64,000 nucleotides of DNA from Monoplex corrugatus. Its lineage: Eukaryota; Mollusca; Gastropoda; Littorinimorpha; Ranellidae. The DNA lies in assembly GCA_030674185.1 (NCBI GenBank), contig JAPXFY010000015.1:19947280-20011279 (forward strand), written 5' to 3'. The position numbers and the translations under genes are program-made. The notes beneath the pieces were generated by a model. The model ran no database searches. It was given only the letters and a program-made list of their open reading frames with translations, and was not told where the DNA came from. Of this stretch, positions 1-10,125 are shown one piece after another; positions within the stretch are counted from its first letter, which is position 1; each line of letters opens with the position of its first letter.

Positions 1-1656
1 ATAGAGCTTACGATGGCTGGTAGACGCGGCAAGTCTGTTGATGTTCGGTCCAACTTTGGTACAGCAACGCTGACCCGATCTCCCACAGAAAACTCTTGAA
101 CTTTAATTCTTTTCCTCTTGTTGTAGAACTCGACATCTTGGCAGCTGACACGTATGTGTTGTCTAAAGCTCTTTTGCGAATGGCAGAGTGGCGAGTTGGA
201 GATGGTTGCTTTTCAGGTGTTGCTGGTGGTTCAGGGTGCAGTGGCGATGGTAGTGAATGGGAAGTGTCTTCTTGTGGCAATGGTGGCGGCTGGTTGGTAG
301 AATCTTCTAGTGGTGGCTGTGATGATGGTTGAGTTTCTTCTAACGATGGTGATGGCTAGTTGGTGGCATCTTCTAGTGGTGGCTGTGATGATGATGATGG
401 TTGATTGTCTGCTGAAGGTGCAGGCTTGAAAAGGCGTGGTTCTGGAATTGGCATCAATTTTCGGCGTGGGGCTGGAATCGGGTTCTTCACTGATGACGGT
501 TGGCTGAGTTCTTGTGCTTGTTGGCCCACTGGACTGTCTGGAGGTGGTGGCTGGCTAATTTCGTCTTCTTTGTTGTTAGTTTGGTCTTCAACATCACCGA
601 CATCTTCCTCTGCAAAGCATCCTTTGGCACCAGGAAATATCCCAGTCGGCACACTCCTCCCAAAGACAATGTGGTAAGGAGCATCTTTGATAGTCTCTCG
701 TTTGGCACAGTTCATGGAGAATTGTATGCGTGGCAGCCATGATGCCCAAGGATACTGCATTGCATCATCGTCTATCTTCTCCTCTTGCTTCATTGCAGCG
801 ATCTTCTTTTCTACAGTTTGATTCCCTCTTTCAACAAGCCCTTGTGACTGGGAATGGCGTGGGCGGCCGTTCACGAATGCTGTCTCTCCTCCCCATCTGC
901 TGAACAGTGCCTGGATAAGCTAGTTCACGAATTCTCTGCCATTGTCTGAGTTGAAAATTTTTGGTGGTCCTAAGTATGCCAAAACCCGCTCTTCAAGTAA
1001 TCTTGCTACTTCTTCTGCCGACTTCTGCTTGAGTGGAAACAGTACATGATACTTTGAAAAGTGATCCATAAAGTGCCCGATGTAGTTGTAATCTCTGTCT
1101 GGTGAATGCCTCATGTCAATGAGATCGACTTGAACCCTCTCAAGAAAGTCTTTGTGAATTATTGGTCGAAGTGGTGGTCTTGTCACTTGTGGTTGACTCA
1201 GTTGACATACTGGACAGTGTTTGCAGTACTCCTGGACAAAGCCACGTGTGATGCCAAAGTAATGTCGATCAACGTAGTCCTTTACTTTCTTGTACCCGCT
1301 GTGTTTCAGTTCGTCCACATGATTCCCTTGACGACATCGTATACATTACCGGCATGAACGACTCTCAGGAATTTGGCATTCCCGTCAACTTGGTTTTTCT
1401 GTTCATTTGGGATGACCAGAACTTGATGCAGTCCGAGGCCGGGAAGGTCAACGATCTGAAATTTTCTTGTCTTTACCCAATGTCGGAAGTGCGGGTCAAC
1501 CTTCGCACTGGGATCCAGGAGGTGACATCTGATGGCATCGTACTTTTCTTCGCCGAGGACTGGACTTTTTGTTGAAGCTGCTTGGCGCTCGACTGTCTTT
1601 TGCATAAGTTCTCTGAAAGCTGCCTCATTCTCCATATTGCTGAATTTTCTGCACAA
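1..1656 (-). pseudogene. KRBA2-like integrase (Ginger/gypsy-type), broken
   Basis: Degenerate DDE integrase related to the proteins annotated in animals as KRAB-A domain-containing protein 2-like. The N-terminal part (1306-1656) ends in a frameshift near 1318. The next frame (920-1318) carries an H2C2 zinc-binding region (HSGYKK to CKHCPVC) and the integrase core with two catalytic Asp (VDLIDM and NSDNGREF). A TAG at 920-922 interrupts the frame. The same frame resumes to 356 with the catalytic Glu context QGLVERGNQT. A further frameshift leads into a C-terminal SH3-like piece (VGDRVSVAVPKLDRTSTD) at the left edge, so the element continues outside the window. At least two frameshifts and one stop make it inactive. 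Family assignment is good; Ginger transposon versus gypsy origin is unresolved. Confidence 0.8.
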
Positions 1657-1953
1657 AAAGCCGGGTAAATGGCCCCTTTTATAGGGCTGGGGTGAACTCT
1701 CTCCTGATGACTAAATCATCACTGATTTCAACTCAACATTTACTCACTCTATCGGACAGTATCCTGTCCCAATCCACCTTTTTCGGTGTAGCATTGCAAA
1801 TGGAGGGTTGAAGCTGTTCCCAGTAGAGAGTGAATATTTGATAAAAAGTAAGTTTCTTGCTGCAGGTTAAGTTTTGGTAAAATTTCAGACTACTGGACAG
1901 TTGCTTTAACAGCAAACTAGAACTTGAATAGGGACATCCATCGAGCGTGCAGC

Positions 1954-1970
1954 GAGAGAGAGAGAGAGAG
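1954..1970. repeat. (GA)n microsatellite
   Basis: Short uninterrupted GA run in non-coding DNA to the right of the KRBA2-like remnant. Confidence 0.9.
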
Positions 1971-2354
1971 ATTATGATGATGACGAACCTTTATTTTCAT
2001 ATTCATGTTTTATTTACCAGTGTTTCACATTTCCCTCGGACTCCGGACATTGACCGATTGAAATTTGAAATGACCGATTGTTTTGCTTCTGAGCGGTCCC
2101 GCTGTCCGATTGATATGCTATCCGAGCGGACCCGTGTCCGATTATTACATGGAAATCGCGGACACGCCAAGTGTGTTTTATCGAGCGCGTTGAACGGCAG
2201 CGCTGGCTGTGGGAGGCCCTTGTAGTCGCTGACACGCCCGCTGACACAGTGACAGTGGACAGTTATTCTCTGTTAGCGTGCGCGATCTATTTTCAGCCGG
2301 TCCGGGTCGTATCTGCGATACACGTGGGTTTGTTTTCTTTCTGAGATCGTGAGA

Positions 2355-2522
2355 ATGCCGCCTAAAAAAAGGCTAAAAGCCGACAAAAATCAGACTGTTC
2401 TCACACATTTGTTGTGTTCTGGCAAGACAGCTGACAATTCTGTGAGCGGCACTTCAGTATTAACTTACAATAACTGTTTGTTGATTATTTCATTTGTGTG
2501 TTGTTTAAGATGTAATTACTAA
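2355..2522 (+). CDS. Small ORF, possible first exon of an unknown gene
   Basis: A 55-codon ORF starting MPPKKRLKADKNQ, in a Lys/Arg-rich style typical of nuclear protein N-termini. It sits downstream of a CpG-richer stretch (2060-2350) and is followed by an AATAAA at about 2590. A GTGAGC at about 2442 could be a splice donor. I recognise no domain. It could be the 5' end of a host or transposon gene, or chance. Weak evidence only. Confidence 0.2.
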   Translation: MPPKKRLKADKNQTVLTHLLCSGKTADNSVSGTSVLTYNNCLLIISFVCCLRCNY

Positions 2523-2616
2523 AAATTAGTAATTTTTGTTGCAAATGCTTTATGGTATATCAGAGTTCTGCATTACTGGACTTTTTTAAATAAACACTTG
2601 TTTTTTTGCGAAAAAA

Positions 2617-2700
2617 TGGTGTCCTATTGTTTTTTCATAGCCAGGACACTGTGTCCTATTAATTTTCTATGTCCAGGACACTGTGTCCTATTGGGGGTTC
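2617..2700. repeat. Direct repeat carrying a 15-bp palindrome
   Basis: The palindrome AGGACACTGTGTCCT occurs at 2643-2657 and again at 2675-2689, each time followed by ATT. A half copy (GTGTCCTATTG) lies at 2620. It may be a subterminal repeat of a transposon, possibly the Mutator element that starts just to the right. Confidence 0.7.
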
Positions 2701-2920
2701 AGAAAATGTGAATCATTGATTTACCATCTTCTTTTTAATGTACAGTACAAGTTCTTGTGCACATTCGGGTGATATCCTGTGTACAGTCAGGGAGTATCAA
2801 TGCTTTCTGTATATAACAGTCATAGATATAAAATAATGTGGTGTCCATAGCAAATATATGGTCAATGTAACTCTCTGCTGTAGGAGGTATTTTTTTTACC
2901 ACAGGGGAGAATGCTTGCAA

Positions 2921-4744
2921 TTAACAGTTTAATAGTCTCATAACATGAACGTGGGCATAACAACATAAACATGTATTCATGTTAAACTGCCTGTTCTCTG
3001 TTTCGGCAAACAGAACAATGACCATTATATTGTTGTCCCCAACCTGCACATCACATGCAACATGTATCCATGCCTTGCAGTGTGTACATTCGAACCAGTT
3101 CACTTGTGGAGTATTGTGGTTGTCATCTTTCTTGAAGCACACAGCACATCTTACTGCTTGTCTATCTGACAGGCTCTCCTCAAACTTTTCTCTCTCCATC
3201 CTGTAGGGTTTTTTAGTTTCAGTTTTGACTCTTTAACTCTTCTCCTCTTCGTTGAAAAAAGGCGACGCTGGGCTTCAAAATTTTTATTTGGAGGGTATGT
3301 GGTCTTTTTTTCAAATGACCTACCTGAACTACTGGCATCCACTTCCTGCAAGCCACTCCCTATGCTATAAGCTTCCTGCAAACGTTGGAGGATAGCTTGT
3401 AAGGTGCTAACATTGTTTGTTTTGTTAGTTCAATTATGTCACTTGTTTTGCTAAAGATAGCTGATGTAATTTTTTCTATTTGATGGCTTTTCTCAGGTTT
3501 ATCTTGACAGAGGAGTGCTTTGTAAAAGTCCACATTGCTTTCATGTGCTGTGTCGTCATTGTTTTCTGACTGTTCTGGTTCAACGTTTGTCATATGCACA
3601 GCATGTATGTGTTTACATGTGACAGCTTTTGTTAAGAAATCTGGGCATGTGCATGTATACATATGAATGCAAACCCGGCAGTTATCACAAACCAGTCTGC
3701 ACTTGCATATTTCAGTTCTTACTCTGTTAACAGTGTACACCTTGCCAGCAACAGTTGAGGAGGGCACAGACCATTCTCCCTCAGTGCCATCAGTTTGTTC
3801 TATTCCTAACACACTGTTGGCATCTTTATGTCTATTTTTAATTTCCCGTAAGCGATGTGTTACTTTTCCCTTTTCCAGTTTAATGAGTTCATCTACAGCT
3901 TTGTCCCTAGCAATTTTCAACAAGACAACCAAAAGATAATCAACTCGTCTGTTTTGTTTTCGATTGAAATAGATATCCTTTAGAACACGGTGGAATGCTT
4001 CTGCGTACATGTTGGTATTTGCTACTGCTCCTATTCTAAAACATGCTGCCCATAAAAAAATTTTGTTTTCAGCTACAAAGTTCTGTGAAAAATAATTCAG
4101 AAATGGTGGTGAAGTCTGCTCGAGGAAACTAAGGAACTGTTGTAGTGTTCTGCGGAAATTTGCTTAATCAGTGTCTGTTTGCAGCAGTTTTAAATAGGCA
4201 TAGGTATTACATTGTTGTTCATCGAAGTGTATTAAGTCTTTTATGTGTTTTCGCCAGCATTTATCCACATGCCAGGAACAATAAAAACGTCTTATGGGTT
4301 GGGGGAATGTTGCACACCATGCATTGTAGAAATTGTTTGCCAAGTCGCTCATAAATATGTCTGTTGTAAAATTTTGCCCACAACAGCGCTTAACAGACTG
4401 AAAAAAAACTTCAAGAATTTCAGCATCCTCTCTGTTGGACACAGCCCAAGCAACTGGCACAGCCTCCTCAAATTCATCTAGTACCAGAACTGTTGTCAGC
4501 ATGAAATCATACTGTGTTGTATTGTGTGTCGAGTCAATACAAATTATCTTGGAAGCATACTTGATCATCATGTTTCTCTGAAATGCTGTTTGAAGGCACA
4601 GGAGGAAGTCTTCATCTTTCAAATGATCATGTGGTGTTCCTTGAGGCTTGTAGAAAATCACAGGATTATCAGGTTCTGTTATTAATTCCTGCACCCACAG
4701 GTCCACGCTTATACCATCCTCATGATGTTTTTGAGTGCCAGAAA
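2921..4744 (-). pseudogene. Mutator-like transposase, C-terminal part (MULE + SWIM + PHD-like)
   Basis: C-terminal half of a Mutator-like transposase. From 4744 downward it reads a MULE catalytic domain: CIDSTHNTTQ with the first Asp, FMSDLANNFYNAW with the second, then CSWHVDKCWRKHI, the C-x2-H motif of the family. A TAA at about 4164 interrupts the frame, which resumes to 3360 with a SWIM zinc finger (CTCPDF...CKHIHAVH). Two frameshifts follow (near 3375 and 3190) before a Cys/His cluster (CAVC...CTHC...HVAC) resembling a PHD finger. The relatives ZSWIM1/ZSWIM3 are Mutator-derived host genes, but the stop and frameshifts here argue for a dead transposon. Its N-terminal half lies at 6331-7072, across the LINE insertion. 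Confidence 0.85.
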
Positions 4745-4753
4745 TGTTGTACT

Positions 4754-6321
4754 TCTTCTTCTTCTTCTTGTTGCCATCACACGTTGAGACCAGTCCGAGC
4801 GATGAATGTAGTGGTCGCCTGCAGCGACGCCACTGGGCCATACAGCTTGTCCTCAATGGGGGTCGGCTCCGGCCACACCTGCCTTCTCAGCCGCCGGAAG
4901 TTCCCGCAGTCTTGCAGGATGTGGTGCGTGTCCTGCTCTGCCTCTCCACAGGGACACATTGGGGATGGCACAACCTTCAGTTTCGAGTGGAGGTGTTTGT
5001 TCAGCCTGTTGTGCCCTGTCCGCAGCCTGAAGATGGTAACCTGCTCAGGTCTTGTGAGCAGGTGGAGGCTGTCTTTCTGTGCCGGGGTTCGGAACAGAGC
5101 TTTGGTGATGGTGTTAAGCTCTGCAAGGCTTACGGCGTTGTCGTCTTGTTCTTGCTCGGCACCGAGTTTTGCCAGATTGTCGGCTTTCTCGTTTCCCTCG
5201 ATGCCGCAGTGGGAGGGGATCCACTGCAGCACGGTCCGAAGGCTCTTGATGTTGTTAAGGGCCTTCTTCAGTGAGGGTAGCCTGTCGCTATTGTATGCCT
5301 GCAGCACAGAGAGCGCGTCTGTAAGAAAGACGACCTGTGTGGTCCGGTCTGCTCTCGTAGCGATGGTGTGTGCTGCCTGGGTGAGCGCATCTACCTCTGC
5401 CTTGTAGTTGGTGCAATGAAGGCCGGTCGGTAGCGCCTCTTCTGCCCGTTCTCCACTGGGGTACTGGATGTGGACCCCAGCACCTCCACTCTTGACGGCA
5501 TTGGTGGCCGAGCCGTCTGTGTACACCCTGATCCACGATTCTGCAGGGTATCTTTCCTCAAGCGTTGCCAATGTCAGTGTCTTCAGGACTTGGTCGCTGT
5601 GTTCGCCTTTGTTGCTGATATAGGGAATAGTTGTTTGGACAGTTATGGTCTCTTCTCTGTCTTCCCAAGGCGGAGCGTCGAGGGAGAAGGAGAGGGGAAG
5701 GACCTGGCTAGGGAGGGTCTCTTGGTGCTTCCTATTCAGAGCTCTGGTCTCCACAGCAAAACTTGATCGTTGTAGTCTGCCTGATGATAACATTTGGAGC
5801 CTTTCTCTCATTGGATGATTCTCTGAGCATCTGAATTTGTTGGCCTGAAGCATTGCCTTCTGCTCTCTTCTCTTGGTAAGTGGTGGAATTCTGGATGTTT
5901 CTTCCATCTTCACTATGGGTGTTGTTTTCATGGCACCTGTGATGACTCGAAGTGCCTGGTTTTGGACTTTGTCCAGGGTCTGGAGGTGCGTCTTGGCAGC
6001 TGTCATCCAAGAGCTAGACCCGTACTCAAGGTGTGGTCTTACGGTACCTTGGTACACTGACTTCAGGATCTTGTCAGTTGCGCCCCATGCTGTTCCTGCC
6101 AGTTTCCTTAGGATGTTGAGCTTCCCTCTGGCTTTTCCTTCTGCCTGGTTGATGTGTGGTTTCCAGGTCATTCTCTTGTCAAAGGTGACACCAAGGTACG
6201 TCTGTTGGTCTTCGTACTTCAGTGTGGCGTTTCCCAGGGTGAGTTTTCCAGGCTTGGCTTTTGATGACAGCGTGAAAAGAGTGGCAGTAGATTTCTCCCT
6301 GTTGACTGTCACGCACCAGCT
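4754..6321 (-). mobile_element. 5'-truncated LINE with RNase H inserted in the Mutator ORF
   Basis: A LINE fragment with its 3' end on the left, marked by an (AAG)n tail (4754-4770 as CTT repeats on the plus strand), and a truncated 5' end at about 6321. The 9-bp target duplication TGTTGTACT is at 4745-4753 and 6322-6330. Removing the LINE and one duplication joins the Mutator frame exactly (...NIKKQY + NISGTQKH...), which confirms the boundaries. An RNase H domain downstream of RT fits the I/Nimb-type LINEs rather than the CR1-like LINEs elsewhere in the window. Confidence 0.9.
4777..6312 (-). pseudogene. LINE pol fragment: RT thumb region plus RNase H
   Basis: A 511-codon open frame from the 3' part of a LINE polyprotein. 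The first ~250 residues are the post-palm RT region (YLGVTFDKRMTW, typical after the catalytic YADD, which has been lost). An RNase H domain follows, with its four acidic/His positions visible: DGS (~266), E in NYKAEVDAL (~305), D in LTDALS (~332) and SHCGIEGNEKAD (~368-378). A CCHC-like finger (CPCG...HHILQDC) is near residue 460. The frame is intact but lacks endonuclease and most of RT, so it cannot move by itself. Confidence 0.88.
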
Positions 6322-6330
6322 TGTTGTACT

Positions 6331-7072
6331 GTTTCTTGATGTTCTGTATGTCTTTTCTAGTGACTAAAGTATCCCTTATGACATCTGTCATTTTATCTCT
6401 AATGTCGTCAAGAATTTTGGTAATTTCTACACCCTGTGCTAATTTTCCAACTATAAACTTTTTGAGATCATCTGAGAGGTTTAAATGGCCAAGTTCCATG
6501 CAGTGACCAGTGTGTTGCAAACAGTATTCTACATCTAATTTGCCAGTGATAGAATTTTTGCGTACAGTGATGAATGAGATGCATTTGAAGCCAATCTTGC
6601 GTGAGCCTTGTGATTTTTTTGCACGTTTCCTCTCAGTAGTTTCAGTGACCCTGGGTCTCTCCTCGCCAGAACGATGACAATAGTAAGATGTGGTTGTGTG
6701 TTCTTTGAAGGTTTTAGAACCACTGTTTCTAACATATTGAGAAGATGTGTCTTTCTCTGTCTTTGTATTCCAGGCATGAAATTCTTCTTCTGTATTAAAT
6801 GTTTGTGTCCTGATCTGCAAATCCTGGTCATGTTCAGACTGATAATGAGCTATGAGTTACTGAATTGTGATGCATTTGAAGTCAGGACATAGCTGACACA
6901 CACAGCGTGGAATTTGAGGGGTTTGAGAGTCTTCCAGTTCTGTCATGTGCTGTCTTCTTTTGTGCTTGAAAAGCGCTTGCCGTGTTGTCATGTGCAAGTT
7001 ACAGATGGGACAAATGTATTCACAGGGTGTGTTTTCTTTGCCTGCTTTTGATTTCGGTATGTGCGTTTGCAT
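6331..7072 (-). pseudogene. Mutator-like transposase, N-terminal part with C2H2 fingers
   Basis: Upstream half of the Mutator protein interrupted by the LINE. A first C2H2 finger (CPICNLHMTTRQALFKHKRRQH) precedes a second finger, CQLCPDFKCITIQ, stop, LIAHYQSEH, in which a TAA at about 6857 replaces one residue. The same frame resumes and runs through FNTEEEFHAW and a basic linker to KKQYNK at the LINE junction. The reading frame upstream appears to be a frameshifted continuation of the Ulp1 protease ORF, so the ancestral product was probably one large polyprotein. Confidence 0.75.
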
Positions 7073-7091
7073 GTTTGCAGCTTGCGGTTTG

Positions 7092-7330
7092 GAGTTCTGT
7101 TCAGGGGCCTGAATGGTTGAGTTGTGTGCTGAATTCTGCTGGGGAATCTGAGTGCTTGAGGTGTGTGCTGAGTTCTGTTTGGGGGCCTGAGTGCTTGAGT
7201 TGTGTGCTGAATTCTGCTGGGGAGTCTGAGTGCTTGAGGCGTGTGCGGAGTTCTGTTTGGGGCCTGAGTGCTTGAGGCGTGTGATGAGTTCTGTTTTGGG
7301 GCCTGAGTGCTTGAGGTGTGCATTTTAAAG
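7092..7330 (-). repeat. 39-bp coding minisatellite
   Basis: Tandem units of about 39 bp (sense on the minus strand, core CTCAAGCACTCAGGCCCCC). They translate in one frame to TQAPKQNS-type repeats and in another to QALRPPNRTQHTP repeats, showing that the frame slipped inside the array. The array lies between the Ulp1 domain and the C2H2 fingers. An inverted partial copy is at 8567-8670. Confidence 0.85.
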
Positions 7331-8304
7331 TTCTTTTTGGGAGCCCGAGTTTTCGAGCTGGGTGCTGAGTTCTGCCCCTGAGCCTGACTGCTTGAGCCGT
7401 GCATTTTCGAGCTCTGGCCTGGAGCTTGTGTGTCTGAAGTGGGCGACTGTTGGGAGTTTGTAGAAGGTGGGGATGAACCGGATGCATGGCATTTTTCTGA
7501 GGCTGATGTGTATGGGGTACCTGTTGCCTTCCTTTTGCGCCCTGAAGCAGCAGCACTGTAAGAGTGCTCACGGAAGTCGCTGTCAGATTGTGATTGAGGC
7601 TGATGCCACTGCCATACCAGTGTCATATCTATAGAATGTGACACAAACCATGAGATGATTACTCGTCTCATGTATCTCTCATACCTTGTTGGGTCATGAA
7701 GGTAAAGCCTAATGCCTGAGCATGATCCGGTGAGAAGGCTGAAGAGGCGGGTATCAAGCGCGGCAATTGCTGCACCAATCACTGCCACCAGTCCACACAC
7801 ATTACTGCATGACTGAAGAGGGTAGTTTTTACACTCAGCCATGCAGAAATAGTTGTAGCCCAGTGGTGTCGGCTGATGCATCAGGCGCAACGTAGCGTTG
7901 TGGAGATGCACCAGTCCAAAGTGCTGTGTATAGGCAGCCAACACCGGCAGAAGATCCGGGGGTGAGTGCCAACCATTGCTGTCACAGTAATTGATGACAG
8001 GGTGATCTGTCAGATCAATAGTGATGAGCACCCAATGGCTCCCGGATTTCTGAGGTGTTGCCAGATACACACTGTTATCAGTTTTTTCCCACATTTGCTA
8101 TAAACACCAGTCTCTCTATCTGGCTGGCATCCCGGGTCCTCAGTAAGTGAAGCAGCTCCTCGTGGTTTGAGGCAGACAGACAGAGGCAAAGGGCTGTGTT
8201 CTGCGCTTCGTTGACTCTGTCCAGGAGCCATGTGATATGGCTGGAACAAAGCCAGCCATCTGGGCCCTGCCCACACAGCCTGGCCAACTCCTCAGGGGTG
8301 CTGC
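7331..8304 (-). pseudogene. Ulp1-like (C48) cysteine protease domain of the Mutator polyprotein
   Basis: Ulp1/SENP-type protease. Reading from 8304: GWLCSSHITWLL (N-terminal conserved region), then a frameshift in an A-run near 8088, then SHWVLITID (catalytic His), NYCDSNG (catalytic Asp) and QSCSNVCGL (oxyanion Gln and catalytic Cys). A Ser/Gln-rich low-complexity tail follows and runs into the 39-bp repeats. A plausible splice acceptor (TTTACAG) lies just upstream of GSTPEELARL at 8304, so a first exon may be missing from view. Ulp1-type proteases are known companions of Mutator-like elements in plants; the same pairing is inferred here from adjacency and shared strand. Confidence 0.78.
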
Positions 8305-8356
8305 CTGTAAACAATATATTATAACTTTCTTTCACACTTACGATGAGTATCATTAA

Positions 8357-8419
8357 CCTGTTTGTGCCTAGTGTCCATGCGAAGGCATGGGCCACATGGG
8401 GATGCTAGGCACAAATGGG
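8357..8419. mobile_element. 63-bp TTAA-flanked MITE
   Basis: Tiny inverted-repeat element between TTAA copies at 8353-8356 and 8420-8423. Ends are CCTGTTTGTGCCTAG and, inverted, CCCATTTGTGCCTAG. TTAA duplication and size suggest a piggyBac-mobilised MITE. Confidence 0.75.
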
Positions 8420-8566
8420 TTAAATGAACATTTATCATCACTCCGTATGTGTCCACTCTGCTGTTTGACTGTAAAATGCTTCTGAGCTTTTGGATGCACC
8501 TGGCACTGAGATGCTAAAATCACTCCCTCACAATGACTATCTGTTCATCAGCGCCCACACAAACTC

Positions 8567-8670
8567 AAACACTCAGGTCCCTGAACAGAACTCAGCACGC
8601 AACTCAAACACTCAGGCTCCCACCCAAACAGCACTCAGCACACACCTCAAACACTCAGACTCCCCAACAA
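8567..8670 (+). repeat. Inverted partial copy of the 39-bp minisatellite
   Basis: About 2.5 units of the same repeat as 7092-7330 (ACTCAAACACTCAGG...GAACTCAGCACGCA) but in the opposite orientation. The two arrays flank the Ulp1 domain as an imperfect long inverted repeat. Confidence 0.75.
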
Positions 8671-10125
8671 AATTTACACTTATACATACCATAACCTCGC
8701 AATATCTCTCGTGTTGGGAAGTTCCATATCAGGTCTTGAAAAGCAGCCAAGTTGGCAGATTCCAGGTGGGGACTCACAGGGACACCTCTTGGTCTCAAAA
8801 AGTCAGAGGCAAACCAGTGCTGTTCCTCTCGGAAGTTGTCACGCTGTTCATATCTCCTTGAAGGAGATTTCTCTAAAAGTGACAATTACCAAGTTGTTAC
8901 TGAGTGATACTACAAATGTCATGTTTCAGGAATCAATAACACTGCTTTGACTGTAAAATTGTAACCATGAGCTCAGGAGGCAGTCTTGATGTTTTAAGGA
9001 AGTACTGCGTTTAGTGTACATTCAAAATTCTGTGTTACACATGCCACAGGAACAGTGTAAACTGCGAATATGTGGTATTTCATCCTCATTGTTCCCTGCC
9101 ATCTACGTCATGATCACTGTACATGTTATGACGGAGCCCCACCTCCTGAAGACAAAATCTGTGTTTGATGAATACATGATTTTGAATTGTGTAACTTATT
9201 AGAACAGAGGTGAACTGCATTATGTATGTAAGGATAACATGGTCAATGCGGGCATAAGTGAGTCGACACCTGAACAAGGATTTACTGAATTAGCAGCTCT
9301 GCAAGACTAAGTACCCGTATACATGCTATGTGAAGCTGTACAGCTTTTTAGATTCATCTCCTCGGTATTTTTAGATCATTCATCAAGTCAGTGTTTTGTT
9401 TATTAGCAAAAATCAATTTCTGACATCATAGTACACTGCACAATAGGGATTTCATGCTACAACTATTGTTTGATGAGTATTTTGAGTAGACCAAGAAAAG
9501 AACCAATTACCCATAGTAAATAGTATTTCATGATTTCTGTGATATTCTTTGGGATAGAATAAAAGGTAACAGGTTGCTCTGAGTGTGCTGGGAGAGTGAT
9601 GCTAGGCTACAAAACAGACAGATACATGCATTGTCATGAGGTGCTGAGATAGTGCTCAGGAGTTAAGGCACTCTTGCTCGAGAATCATAAGAGGAGGATA
9701 CAGGTCATCAGGTTATAGCGAAAATCACAAAAGCAGAAATCAGATTAGCTAGAGGAGTACATACTACTGCAATACAAATCCCATCAGTCATCACCTCAGA
9801 AAGTTGCACAAACTATGCCAGACCAGAAATAGCAAGAAAAAAAATATACTAGACCACAAATATGCATGTGTATGTTCTAATCAGAGATCAGCAGTACAAG
9901 AAAAAGCAAATAAGCACTGGAGAGGATTTTAGTACAAATGAAAAATCCATCACCTCAGAAAGCCATAATTAACACAGGCTAGGATGGCAGCAGCAGACAT
10001 ATGAGAAGCCTAATTGACAGAGAAGAGCAACAAAACTGAGCTTCCCTAAAGACACAGACAGACGGTCTGTCACAGGAAGAGAACAGCCGGTTGCGTGTAC
10101 TTACCTTCTCAGCATATTTCTGAAA
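8671..10125. other. No gene recognised
   Basis: AT-rich sequence without recognisable coding content apart from a 76-codon open frame (8655-8885, minus strand) that matches nothing I know. A (CT)n run lies near 10170-10184. Confidence 0.6.

Noticed and set aside
4583..5407. 274-codon plus-strand open frame
   Set aside because: Antisense of the LINE RNase H region, no recognisable motif.
8655..8885. 76-codon minus-strand frame
   Set aside because: No family recognised and no splice or codon evidence; left within the unassigned stretch.
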